Below, in pieces: positions 17,707 to 26,791 of a stretch of DNA of 64,000 bases (position 1 is the stretch's first letter; every line of letters starts with the position of its first letter). This stretch comes from Methyloceanibacter stevinii. Its GTDB lineage: Bacteria > Pseudomonadota > Alphaproteobacteria > Rhizobiales > Methyloligellaceae. Both the position numbers and the translations under genes were made by a program. Location: positions 372,001 to 436,000 of the forward strand of contig NZ_LPWE01000010.1 in the NCBI RefSeq assembly GCF_001723355.1. The letters run 5' to 3'. Under the pieces are notes generated by a model that saw only the letters and a program-made list of their open reading frames with translations, made no database searches and was not told the DNA's origin.

Positions 17707-19470
17707 ATGAGCACGGAAAAAAGCAGCGTAGAAGGCGCGACGGAAAACGGCGCTCCGCACGGCACGACCCCACGCGCGGACCTGTCGCCGCAAGGTGGAC
17801 CCCAAAGCAACGTCGCGTTCGACTGCGGCTGGGGACGCCTTCTGTTCGGCCAAACATTCGCCAGCGCGTCGGATTTGGCCGACTGCCTGCGTGCGGAAGG
17901 TCCCGGGCGGCGCGACATCGCGTTCTACATTCTGGATCCCCATGTGGTGCTGGCGGCGGCGCCCCAGGAACTGTTCCTCGATCCCTCGCACACCTATCGG
18001 CTGGATCTCAAAGCCTACGAGCCGTCGACGACGGCGCCGCCCGGATTTCAGATCCGGCGGTTGGACTCGCTGCAGGACGCCGAGGAGATCAATCGCATCT
18101 ATGCGGCGCGTCGCATGGTGACGGTCGCGCCGAACTTCTTCTGGGAGAACCGCGACAGCGAGGCCATCACGTATTTCGTCGCCGTGGACAACAAGACCAA
18201 GACGATCGTCGGAACGGTCACGGGCGTCGACCACAACGCGGCCTTCGGCGATCCGGAAAAGGGCTCCTCGTTGTGGTGCCTTGCCGTCGACACCCAGTCG
18301 ACGCTGCCTGGAATCGGCGAAGCGCTGGTGCGCCGCCTCTCCGAGCACTTCAAGGAACGCGGTTGTTCGTACATGGACTTGTCCGTGCTCTACGACAACA
18401 AGATGGCCATCGCACTGTACGAGAAGCTGGGCTTCATCCGCTGGGCCACGTTCACCGTCAAACGCAAGAACGTCATCAACGAGCAGCTTTTCACCGAGAC
18501 CTCGGACGAGTACGACGCGCTCAATCCCTATGCGCGAATCATCGTCGACGAGGCTCAACGGCGCGGCATCGCGGCTGAGATCATCGACGCCGAGGGCGGA
18601 TTCTTCCGGCTCACCTATGGCGGCCGTTCCGTGGCCTGCCGCGAAAGCTTGACCGCGCTCACCACCGCTATCGCCATGAGCATCTGCGACGACAAACGGG
18701 TCACGCGGCGCATCGTCAGCGCAGCGGGCGTGAGAGTTCCCGAGCAGATCACGGTGGATGACGAGGATACGGCCCGCGCCTTCATGGGGCGGTACGGGTC
18801 GATCGTGGTGAAGCCGGCCCGCGGCGAGCAGGGCAAGGGCATCGCCGTTGGTCTCACGAACTGGGACGATACGAAGGCGGCGGTCGACTACGCCAAGACG
18901 CTCTGCAACGAGGTCATCCTCGAAGAATTCGTCCAAGGCGTCGATCTTCGGATCGTCGTCATCAACTACCGCGTCGTTGCGGCCGCGATCCGCAAGCCAG
19001 CCACCATTATCGGCAACGGCAAGTCGACCGTGCGGGAACTCATCGAGCGCCAGACCAAACGCCGGCTCGCCGCGACGGGCGGTGAATCGTCCATACCGAT
19101 GGACACGGAGACGGAACGATGCCTGGCCGCGGCGGGCTATACCTACGACGATATTCCCGAGACCGACGCCTCCATCGCCGTCCGCAAAACGGCGAACCTG
19201 CACACGGGCGGCACGATACACGACGTGACGGGCATCCTTCACCGGACGTTGATCGACGCCGCGGTCAATGCCGCCAAGGCGATCGAAATCCCCGTGACCG
19301 GCATCGATTTCATCGTGAAGACCCCGACGGAACCGGATTACTGGTTTATCGAGGCAAATGAACGCCCTGGGCTTGCCAATCACGAGCCCCAGCCGACCGC
19401 AGCGCGCTTTATCGACCTTCTGTTCCCCCAGACCGTGCCTGCCACGGTGCGCAAAGCGCTTCAAATGTAG
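17707..19470 (+). CDS. ngg: N-acetylglutaminylglutamine synthetase (GNAT plus ATP-grasp)
   Basis: A 587-residue fusion that makes N-acetylglutaminylglutamine from glutamine units. The N-terminal part (about residues 100-270) is a GNAT acetyltransferase with LAVDTQSTLPGIGEALVRRL and YEKLGFIRWATF. The C-terminal part (about 330-587) is an ATP-grasp ligase with IVVKPARGEQGKGI, EEFVQGVDLRI, TGIDFIVK and FIEANERPGLANHEP. ATG 17707 follows the asnO stop by 7 bases. Together with the amidotransferase and the downstream M42 peptidase it forms the compatible-solute operon known from osmotically stressed alphaproteobacteria and pseudomonads. Cytoplasmic. Confidence 0.93.
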   Translation: MSTEKSSVEGATENGAPHGTTPRADLSPQGGPQSNVAFDCGWGRLLFGQTFASASDLADCLRAEGPGRRDIAFYILDPHVVLAAAPQELFLDPSHTYRLDLKAYEPSTTAPPGFQIRRLDSLQDAEEINRIYAARRMVTVAPNFFWENRDSEAITYFVAVDNKTKTIVGTVTGVDHNAAFGDPEKGSSLWCLAVDTQSTLPGIGEALVRRLSEHFKERGCSYMDLSVLYDNKMAIALYEKLGFIRWATFTVKRKNVINEQLFTETSDEYDALNPYARIIVDEAQRRGIAAEIIDAEGGFFRLTYGGRSVACRESLTALTTAIAMSICDDKRVTRRIVSAAGVRVPEQITVDDEDTARAFMGRYGSIVVKPARGEQGKGIAVGLTNWDDTKAAVDYAKTLCNEVILEEFVQGVDLRIVVINYRVVAAAIRKPATIIGNGKSTVRELIERQTKRRLAATGGESSIPMDTETERCLAAAGYTYDDIPETDASIAVRKTANLHTGGTIHDVTGILHRTLIDAAVNAAKAIEIPVTGIDFIVKTPTEPDYWFIEANERPGLANHEPQPTAARFIDLLFPQTVPATVRKALQM

Positions 19471-19542
19471 GCGTCCTCGTACTACCCATAGCCAATCCAT
19501 GAAGGGCGCGCCGACAAGCGCTCCGAACACCAGGGCTGCGTG

Positions 19543-20721
19543 ATGACTATTCTCCACATCGATCTCGACTATCTTGCCGACACGCTAGAGACTTTCCTCA
19601 ATATTCCGAGCCCCACGAGCTACACCGACAATGCGGTGCGGTGGTGCGGCGAGGAACTGGACCGGCTTGGCATTCCGTTCGAGGTCACGCGGCGTGGCGC
19701 CATCCGGGCCGTCTTGCGTGGCAAGGAGCGGCGGCCGGCGCGCGCGATTGCAGCCCATCTCGATACGCTCGGCGCTCAAGTGAAGGCCATCAAGGACAAT
19801 GGACGCTTGGCCGTGGTGCCCATCGGCTATTGGAGCGCGCGCTTTGCCGAGGGTGCGCGCTGCACGATTTTCACCGAACGCGGCAGCTATCGCGGGACGA
19901 TCCTGCCGCTGATGGCCTCCGGACACACGTTCGGCGACGATGTCGACGAGCAGCCGTCGGGTTGGCCGTACGTGGAGATCCGTGTGGATGCGCGGTGCTC
20001 GACGGCGGAAGAGGCTACCCGGCTCGGCGTCGAGGTCGGCGACGTCGTCTCCATCGATCCCCAGCCGGAGTTCATGGAGAACGGGTTCATCAGTTCGCGG
20101 CATCTCGACGACAAGGCAGGCGTGGCGGTGATGTTCGCGGCGCTGAAAGCGCTGATCGCGGTAAAGGAACAGCTTCCGGTGGATGCCTATTTCCTTTTCA
20201 CGATCGAGGAAGAGGTCGGCATCGGCGCGGCCAACATCTTGACGGAGGATATCGCCTCGCTCATCGCGGTCGATAATGGCACGACCGCGCCGGGCCAGAA
20301 TAGCGCCGAGTTCGGCGTCACACTCGCCATGGCCGACCAGAACGGTCCGTTCGACTACCACCTCACGCGCAAACTGGCGCGCCTGTGCCGCGAGGACGAC
20401 ATCTTTTACCAGAAGGACGTTTTCCGGCATTACCGGTCCGATGTCGCCTCGGCTGTCGTGGCCGGCCACGACGTCCGCACGGCCTTGGTCTGCTTCGGCA
20501 TCGATGCTTCCCACGGCTGGGAACGCATTCACGTTCACGCCTTGCGGTCTCTGGCGGAACTCATCACAGCTTACCTTCTCAGCCCGATCGCGTTCTGGCG
20601 CGACGCCGAGGAGGTGAGTACGCTCGAGGACTTCACCAGCCAGCCTACGGAGAAGGCAGAGCAAAAGCTCTCGTCGGATGTGCGCATGGACGCGATCGAA
20701 GACGAGGCCGTGGACAAGTAG
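19543..20721 (+). CDS. NAGGN-system M42-family peptidase
   Basis: A zinc-dependent M42/M20-like aminopeptidase homologue (392 residues) that is consistently linked to NAGGN synthesis genes. A role in turnover of the dipeptide osmolyte is inferred from that linkage. Metal-ligand motifs seen are AIAAHLDTLGA (first His/Asp), SRHLDDKAGVAVM (bridging Asp) and FTIEEEVGIGAAN (catalytic Glu pair). Later ligands are in SLIAVDNGT and DASHGWERIH. A GTG at 19540 directly precedes ATG 19543; I use the ATG. The gap from ngg is 72 bases with no hairpin, so it is probably the third gene of the operon. Confidence 0.9.
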   Translation: MTILHIDLDYLADTLETFLNIPSPTSYTDNAVRWCGEELDRLGIPFEVTRRGAIRAVLRGKERRPARAIAAHLDTLGAQVKAIKDNGRLAVVPIGYWSARFAEGARCTIFTERGSYRGTILPLMASGHTFGDDVDEQPSGWPYVEIRVDARCSTAEEATRLGVEVGDVVSIDPQPEFMENGFISSRHLDDKAGVAVMFAALKALIAVKEQLPVDAYFLFTIEEEVGIGAANILTEDIASLIAVDNGTTAPGQNSAEFGVTLAMADQNGPFDYHLTRKLARLCREDDIFYQKDVFRHYRSDVASAVVAGHDVRTALVCFGIDASHGWERIHVHALRSLAELITAYLLSPIAFWRDAEEVSTLEDFTSQPTEKAEQKLSSDVRMDAIEDEAVDK

Positions 20722-20839
20722 CGGCGCGAGCGGCCCCCCGAGCGCCAATCTGCACGGGAAGGTCCGCAGGACGCCAGGGCGCCCGCGACCATAACGCGCA
20801 ATCTGACCACCGTACTGAATCGGAAGTGTCATGTTACGC

Positions 20840-20868
20840 CGGTAGGTTCCACTGTCACAGACCTACCG
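20840..20868 (+). promoter_or_regulatory. Perfect 8-bp inverted repeat just upstream of the FabI-like gene
   Basis: CGGTAGGT at 20840-20847 is matched by ACCTACCG at 20861-20868 with a 13-base spacer. The right arm ends 9 bases before the ATG at 20878, where a ribosome-binding site would be expected, and no strong one is visible. It could be a protein operator or an mRNA hairpin that limits translation. Nothing comparable was seen before the other genes of the cluster. Confidence 0.4.
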
Positions 20869-20877
20869 AGTCACACC

Positions 20878-21642
20878 ATGTTCTCTCTTGCAGGAAAAAA
20901 GGCTCTCGTCCTTGGAGTCGCCAACGAGGACTCCATCGCGTTCGGCTGCGCGAAGGCGTTCCGCGACCAAGGCGCGGACCTTGCGATTACCTATCAGAAC
21001 GATAAAGCCGAGAAGCATGTGCGGCCGCTCGCCGAGAAGCTCGGCACCGACATCATACTTCCCCTCGATGTGCGCGAAGATGGTCAGTACGGGCAGCTGT
21101 TCGACCGCATTCGTCAAATCTGGGGCCATATCGATATCTGTCTGCACTCGATCGCGTTTTGCCCGCGCGAGGACCTGCACGGCCGCGTGGTGGACTGCTC
21201 GCGCGACGGTTTCATCACGGCGATGGACATCTCGGTCTACTCCTTCATCCGCATGGTGCGCCGGGCCGAGCCCTTGATGCGCCATGGGGGCAGTTGCATG
21301 ACCGTCTCGTTTTTCGGGGCGGAAAAGGTTGTCGAGAACTACAACATCATGGGACCGGCCAAGGCCGCGCTCGAATCGGTCACGCGCTACATGGCCGCGG
21401 AACTCGGACCCAAGGGCATCAGCGTAAACGCCCTGTCCCCGGGGCCGCTGAGACCCCGCGCCGCCTCCGGCATTTCCCGTTTTGACGAACTGATGAATGA
21501 GGCGGCCGAGCGCGCGCCCACCCATCACCTGGCGTCGATCGAGGATATCGGCGCCTATGCGGCATTTCTCGCCAGCCGCGAGGCGGAGAACGTCACGGGC
21601 GGCGTGCACTACATCGACGGCGGGTATCACATTGTCGGATGA
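20878..21642 (+). CDS. fabI: Enoyl-[acyl-carrier-protein] reductase, FabI-type SDR
   Basis: A 254-residue NADH-dependent enoyl-ACP reductase homologue. Cofactor binding is shown by GVANEDSIAFGCAKAF, and the active site by ENYNIMGPAKAALESV, which has the FabI tyrosine, six residues, then lysine. The end GGYHIVG also fits FabI. The family reduces enoyl-ACP in fatty acid synthesis. This copy is placed with PHA-synthase-like, Pta-fusion and acetate kinase genes rather than with fab genes, so it may act on another enoyl thioester, and a housekeeping copy may exist elsewhere. Its 3' end overlaps the DUF3141 reading by 11 bases. An inverted repeat sits directly upstream. Confidence 0.88.
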   Translation: MFSLAGKKALVLGVANEDSIAFGCAKAFRDQGADLAITYQNDKAEKHVRPLAEKLGTDIILPLDVREDGQYGQLFDRIRQIWGHIDICLHSIAFCPREDLHGRVVDCSRDGFITAMDISVYSFIRMVRRAEPLMRHGGSCMTVSFFGAEKVVENYNIMGPAKAALESVTRYMAAELGPKGISVNALSPGPLRPRAASGISRFDELMNEAAERAPTHHLASIEDIGAYAAFLASREAENVTGGVHYIDGGYHIVG

Positions 21643-23985
21643 GACCCCGAACGGAACCGGTAGCCATGCACAGAGCCGCGACGCCTATGCCCGGCATGCG
21701 GCGGAAGACCTGCAGCAGGCTCAGGCGCAAGCGCGCCTCCTCGGCGAGCTTTCGATACGGCACGGATCGGATATCGCGGAGAAGACCCACACAGTCTGGA
21801 GCGGGCTTGCCGCGGAGTGGGCTGGGGTAGCCGCAAGCTTCGCAGTCCCCTTCGCCGCTGCCAGCTTGGCTCCCTATTGGAAGGATGCGGCCCAGCGCTG
21901 GGTGCTGACACTCGAGACGCTGTGCCGGCGCGGCGATGCGTGCGCGGCCCGGGAGGCCGAGGGCTTCACGCCGGTCCTCGCCTTCGACTACGAGATCATC
22001 GTGGACGGCCGCTTGCTCGAGCGTCCGGCCAACTACGCGCTCGTGCGAATCATTCCGCCGGAAGGTACGCCACCACCACGCAACGATCGCCGTCCATGGG
22101 TGATCATCGATCCGCGCGCCGGTCAGGGAAGCGGCATCGGCGGCTTCAAGAGCGAGTCCGAGGTGGGCGAGGCCCTCAACGACGGCCACCCGGTCTATTT
22201 CGTTATCTTCTTCCGGGACCCCGAGCCGCATCAGACCCTTGCCGAAGTCTGCGCGGCCGAGGCGGAATTCCTGAAAGCGGTTCGGGATCGCCATCCAAAG
22301 AGTTCCAAACCCCTGGTCACCGGCAATTGTCAGGGAGGCTGGGCCGCCATGATCCTGGCCGCGACCCATCCGGATCTGATGGGACCCGTGGTGATCGCGG
22401 GCACGCCGCTCTCCTATTGGGCCGGCAAGGTCGGACAGAATCCGTTTCGGTATCTCGCAGGCATGGAAGGCGGCGCCGTTCCGGCGCTGCTGACCGCCGA
22501 TCTCGGGGCGGGCAAGTTCGACGGCGCGACGCTGATCCACAATTTCGAACAGCTAAATCCCGGCAAGACGATCTGGCGCAAGAACTACGACATCTTCTCG
22601 AAGGTCGATTGGGACTCCGAGCGCTATCTGGACTTCGAACGCTGGTGGTCCGGCTTCTACTTCATGAACGAGGCGGAGATTCGCTGGATCGTCGAGAATC
22701 TCTTCGTGGGCAACAAGCTGGTACGCGGTGAGGCGGTGCTCGACGACGGAACGCCGGTCGACCTCACGCGGATCGACTCGCCTGTTGTCGTGTTCGCTTC
22801 CCACGGCGACAACATTACCCCGCCGCAGCAGGCGCTCTTCTGGATCGCCGATCTTTACGAGTCCGTCCAGGAACTGCGCGCGCGCGGCCACGTCATTGTC
22901 TACACGCTCCACGACAGCATCGGTCATCTCGGCATTTTCGTGTCCGCCAAAGTCGCGAGCAAGCAGCACAAGGAGATCGCCTGCGTCGTCCAGACGATCG
23001 AGTCGCTGGCGCCGGGGCTCTACGAGATGCTCATTCACGAGGGCGATGACGTGCCGACGGTATCGTTCGAGACCCGCACCATCGACGACATCCTGGCGCT
23101 TGGGGGAGACCGCAAAGAAGAAGCAGCTTTCGCCGCCGTTGCACGGCTTTCGGAGTGGGCGGTCAAGACCTACGAGCTGACCGTGCAGCCCCTGCTGCGT
23201 GCGCTCGTCACGCCGGAGTCGCCGAGACGCTGCGCCAGGCGCATCCGATGCGCGCGCAGTACACATTCTTCTCAAGCGACAATCCGTTGTTCGGCGACGT
23301 CTATTCGCTGGCGGAAACGACACGGGAGGCACGCGAGCAGGCCGACGAGGACAATCCATTCTTGCGGGCAGAACGCCTGTCGGCGACGGCGATCGAGGAG
23401 AGCTTCAACCTTGCCCGCGACATGCGCGATGCCTTGATGGAAATCGCTTTTCTCGGACTCTACGCGAACCCTTGGATGATGCGGCTTGGAGCCACATACC
23501 GGGCGCGCCCGCAAGAGCATAACATTCGCAGGCTGCCTCAAGTTCGTGACGCAATCCGAAGCGCAGAAGCAGGCGGCTACAAGGAAGCGATCGTACGCAT
23601 GTTGATCCTACTGGCACGTGCGCGCGGCTCCGTCCGGCGCGACCGCCTGGAGCGTACCAACCGCCTACTCCATTCGCGCGCGCCGTTCGATACGATGACC
23701 CCGGACCGGCGGGCCCGCCTCATCAATGAGCAGAACATGATCGTCGAGTTCGCCGGCGACGGGGCGGTCTCGTCTCTCCCGGTGCTGCTGCGCGACGACG
23801 TCGACCGCGTCCGTGCAGTCAATCTCGTGTTCGACATCGTCGGTCCCATCGAAGAGATGGACGGACGAACGATCGCCATGTTCAAGCAACTGCAATCAAC
23901 ATTGTACACGATGGCCCGGGGGTGGAAGGAACCCGCCCCAGGCAGGAGCAACGGCGTGGCTCCCGGCATGCGTATTGGCGCTTGA
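21632..23985 (+). CDS. DUF3141 protein, PHA-synthase-like alpha/beta hydrolase (frameshifted), copy 1
   Basis: A protein of about 784 residues from the DUF3141 family, an alpha/beta-hydrolase group resembling polyhydroxyalkanoate synthases. The nucleophile elbow is VTGNCQGGWAAM, with cysteine where PhaC has its active cysteine. The acid is in FASHGDNITPPQQ and the histidine in DSIGHLGIFVS. As read, the frame breaks near 23215 after LLRALVTPE. The conserved C-terminal domain (VAETLRQAHPMRAQY onward) continues in another frame to 23985, so one base is missing. No ATG exists near the start; TTG 21632 (then SDETPNGTG) is the best candidate and overlaps fabI. Substrate is unknown. Confidence 0.85.
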
Positions 23986-24054
23986 GGCACCGGGATTTCG
24001 CCTGACGACTTGAGCGTTACAGCAGCGGAAAGCAGTAGACCGCAGGAGGCATAC

Positions 24055-25458
24055 ATGATCCGCGAGAACAAGCTCTACGACGAGCTTTCGATTGGCGACA
24101 CGGAGTCGGTCAAACGCGTCTGCACGGCGAACGATCTTTACGTCTTTGCGCATGCGTCCGGGAATCTCAATCCGCTTCATATTCCAGACGACGACGACCA
24201 CGACGATCACGAGGCCGTCGCCCCATCCATGTGGGTCGGCGCACTGATCTCGTCGGTGCTCGGCAATGTGTTGCCGGGACCGGGAACACTGTACCGGTCG
24301 CAAAGCCTACGATTTCTCGACCGGGCCCACGTGGCGACGAGCTTAAGGTCACCGCTGAAGACAAGCTCCCGAACTCCGGTCGTTGTGATGGAGACGGTGG
24401 TCACAGGCCGGGGCGGCGAGACGGTCGCCGAGGGGATCGCGGAAGTGCTCGCGCCCGAGCGCAAAGTCCGCGTAGACATGGAAGAGCTGCCGGAGATCGT
24501 CCTGCAGCGTCACCAGCACTTCGATCACTACATTCACTCTTGCGAGGGGCTTGAGCCGCTCGTGACCGCCGTCGTCGCACCGGAGGAAAAGGAATCTCTC
24601 GGCGGTGCACTTCTGGCAGCGCGGCATTCACTCATCCGGCCGATCCTTATCGGATCCGAGCCGCTCATCCGCCAAGCCGCCCACGACGCGGGCGAAGACA
24701 TCGGCATGTACGAGATCATCGACATTCCCGACCATGTCGCCGCGGCAGGCAGGGCTGTCGAACTGGTGCATGAGGGTTACGCCGGGGCCATCATGAAGGG
24801 CCATTTGCACACGAGCGATCTGTTGCATGAGGTTCTGAAGAGCAAGGGCGGCTTGCGTACCAGCCGCCGCATGAGCCACGCCTTCGTGATGGATGTGCCG
24901 GGGCTCGATCATCCGCTGATCATCTCGGATGCGGCCATCAACATTACGCCGGACCTCGCGACCAAGGTGGACATTACCCAGAGCGCCATCGACGTGGCCC
25001 TGGCTCTCGGCATCCAGAAACCCAAGGTCGGCGTGTTGTCCGCGGTCGAGACGGTGAACCCTCAGATCCCCTCGACGCTGGATGCGGCGGCGCTGTCGAA
25101 GATGTCGGATCGCGGCCAGATCAAAGGCGGTGTCGTCGACGGCCCGCTCGCGATGGACAATGCCATGGACGCCGAAGCGGCCACGACCAAGGGCGTCACG
25201 GGCCTAGTCGCCGGCCATGCCGAGGTCCTCATCGTTCCCAATCTCGAGGCGGGCAACATGCTGGCGAAACAGCTCGCCTTCGTGTCCGGCGCCGAGGCCG
25301 CAGGCATTGCGCTCGGTGCCTCCGTACCCATCATCCTGACCAGCCGCGCCGACGGCGAGAAGGGCCGGCTCGCCTCTTGCGCCATCGCGGTGCTGTACCG
25401 GTTCTGGCAGGAGAACGGCGTCCCCGTCGGGTCACGCCTTGCGGAGGCAGCCGAGTAA
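24055..25458 (+). CDS. Bifunctional MaoC-like hydratase / phosphate acetyltransferase
   Basis: A 467-residue fusion. The N-terminal part (residues about 1-145) is a hot-dog MaoC-like enoyl-CoA hydratase domain with FAHASGNLNPLHIP and APSMWVGALISSVLG. The C-terminal part (about 165-465) is a phosphate acetyl/butyryltransferase with AARHSLIRPILIG, GAIMKGHLHTSDLL, SDAAINITPDL and GVLSAVETVNPQIPST. ATG 24055 has an ideal AGGAGG site 5 bases upstream. Residues 93-104 are in the wrong frame: bases 24333-24368 encode GDELKVTAEDKL in the neighbouring frame, the expected MaoC segment, so a lost G and an extra C compensate each other. The stop overlaps ackA by one base. Confidence 0.9.
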   Translation: MIRENKLYDELSIGDTESVKRVCTANDLYVFAHASGNLNPLHIPDDDDHDDHEAVAPSMWVGALISSVLGNVLPGPGTLYRSQSLRFLDRAHVATSLRSPLKTSSRTPVVVMETVVTGRGGETVAEGIAEVLAPERKVRVDMEELPEIVLQRHQHFDHYIHSCEGLEPLVTAVVAPEEKESLGGALLAARHSLIRPILIGSEPLIRQAAHDAGEDIGMYEIIDIPDHVAAAGRAVELVHEGYAGAIMKGHLHTSDLLHEVLKSKGGLRTSRRMSHAFVMDVPGLDHPLIISDAAINITPDLATKVDITQSAIDVALALGIQKPKVGVLSAVETVNPQIPSTLDAAALSKMSDRGQIKGGVVDGPLAMDNAMDAEAATTKGVTGLVAGHAEVLIVPNLEAGNMLAKQLAFVSGAEAAGIALGASVPIILTSRADGEKGRLASCAIAVLYRFWQENGVPVGSRLAEAAE

Positions 25459-26650
25459 TGACCCATATCCTCACGCTCAACGCTGGATCGTCGTCCATCA
25501 AGTTCGCGCTGTTCGAGGCGGACAGTCTCGACGAGCGCGTGAGGGGACAGATCGAAGGTATCGGGACGAAACCGCATCTGAGCGCGCGGATCGCCGATGC
25601 AGAAATGACTGAGCAGGATCTCGACGCCGCCGAGGTCAGCGATCATGCCTCGGCACTGGTCGCGATCCTCGCGCTCATGGACGACCGGTTCTCCGGCGCC
25701 CAGGTGAAGGCTGTCGGGCATCGCATCGTCCATGGGGCCCCGACTACGGCTCGCCGGTGATCATCGACGAAGACCGCTTCGCCGCTCTCGAGAAACTGAT
25801 CCCGCTGGCGCCGTTGCACCAGCCGCACAATCTATCCGGGGTGCGGGCCGCGCAGGCGGCGTTCCCGGAGGCGACGCAGGTTGCGTGTTTCGACACGGCG
25901 TTTCACCGGCAGCACCCGTGGGTGAACGACACCTATGCGTTGCCGTTGGAGTTCTATGAGGAAGGCGTCCGGCGCTACGGATTTCACGGCCTCTCCTATG
26001 AGTATGTGACGCGCGCGCTGCGGCAACTGGCGCCCATGCATGCCGCCGGGCGCGTGGTCGTCTCGCATCTCGGCAACGGCGCTTCGATGTGCGCCATCCA
26101 AGACGGACAGAGTGTCGGCTCCACGATGGGCTTCACCGCGCTCGACGGCCTGCCCATGGGGACGCGCTGCGGGCAGCTCGATCCCGGGGTCGTTCTCTAT
26201 CTGATGGCCGAGAAAGGACTCTCGGCGGCGGAGATCGAGAACCTGCTCTACAAGCAGTCCGGGCTCAAGGGTCTGTCGGGAATCTCGAACGATATGCGTG
26301 TGCTGGAAGAGGCCGGGACGATCGAGGCCCGGCGCGCGATCGACTATTTCGTCTATCGCATTCGCCGCGAGCTCGGGGCCATGGTGGCGATCCTGTCAGG
26401 TCTCGACGCGCTCGTCTTCTGCGGCGGCATCGGCGAGAACGCCTGGCGCATTCGCGAACGCGTCTGCCAGGACTTCGGCTGGCTGGGCCTCGAACTAGAC
26501 GAATCGCAGAACCGCGCCGGCGAGACGATCATCTCGTCCCAGCGGTCCCGTGTCCGCGTCTTCATCATCCGCACCAATGAAGAGTTGATGATCGCCTCCC
26601 ACGCAGCCGAGAAGGCGCAAGAGGCCATCGCGTCGGCCGCGGCGGCCTGA
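25458..26650 (+). CDS. ackA: Acetate kinase AckA (frameshifted as read)
   Basis: Acetate kinase interconverts acetyl phosphate plus ADP with acetate plus ATP, in partnership with the upstream phosphate acetyltransferase. The N-terminus ILTLNAGSSSIKFALFE and the later FHGLSYEYV, VSHLGNGASMCAI, TMGFTALDGLPMGTRCG, KGLSGISNDMRVL and FCGGIGENAWRIRE are family motifs. As read, the first part stops at 25760 and the rest begins at 25757. Adding one G in the GGGG run near 25733 restores HRIVHGGPDYGSPVIID, the conserved join, giving about 397 residues. The ATG overlaps the pta stop (TAATG), so the two are co-translated. Confidence 0.92.
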
Positions 26651-26791
26651 TCGTCTGCCGTGCCTGCGGCCAAGCCCCCGAAATTCCATCGCAAATTCCT
26701 ATGACGATCTCGGGCCATTTGTGGCGCTCTCGACTATCTGGTTAACCCTATCCATGCTAAAAATGCCGGACGATTCAACGGGGTTTCACGA

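Noticed and set aside
16086-17918. A 610-codon minus-strand frame opposite the NAGGN amidotransferase gene
   Set aside because: Antisense shadow of a gene with full asparagine-synthetase motifs; no domain and no plausible start signal.
17626-19557. A 643-codon minus-strand frame opposite the NAGGN synthetase gene
   Set aside because: It mirrors a clearly recognised GNAT/ATP-grasp gene on the plus strand, has histidine- and arginine-rich composition typical of antisense frames, and no recognisable domain.
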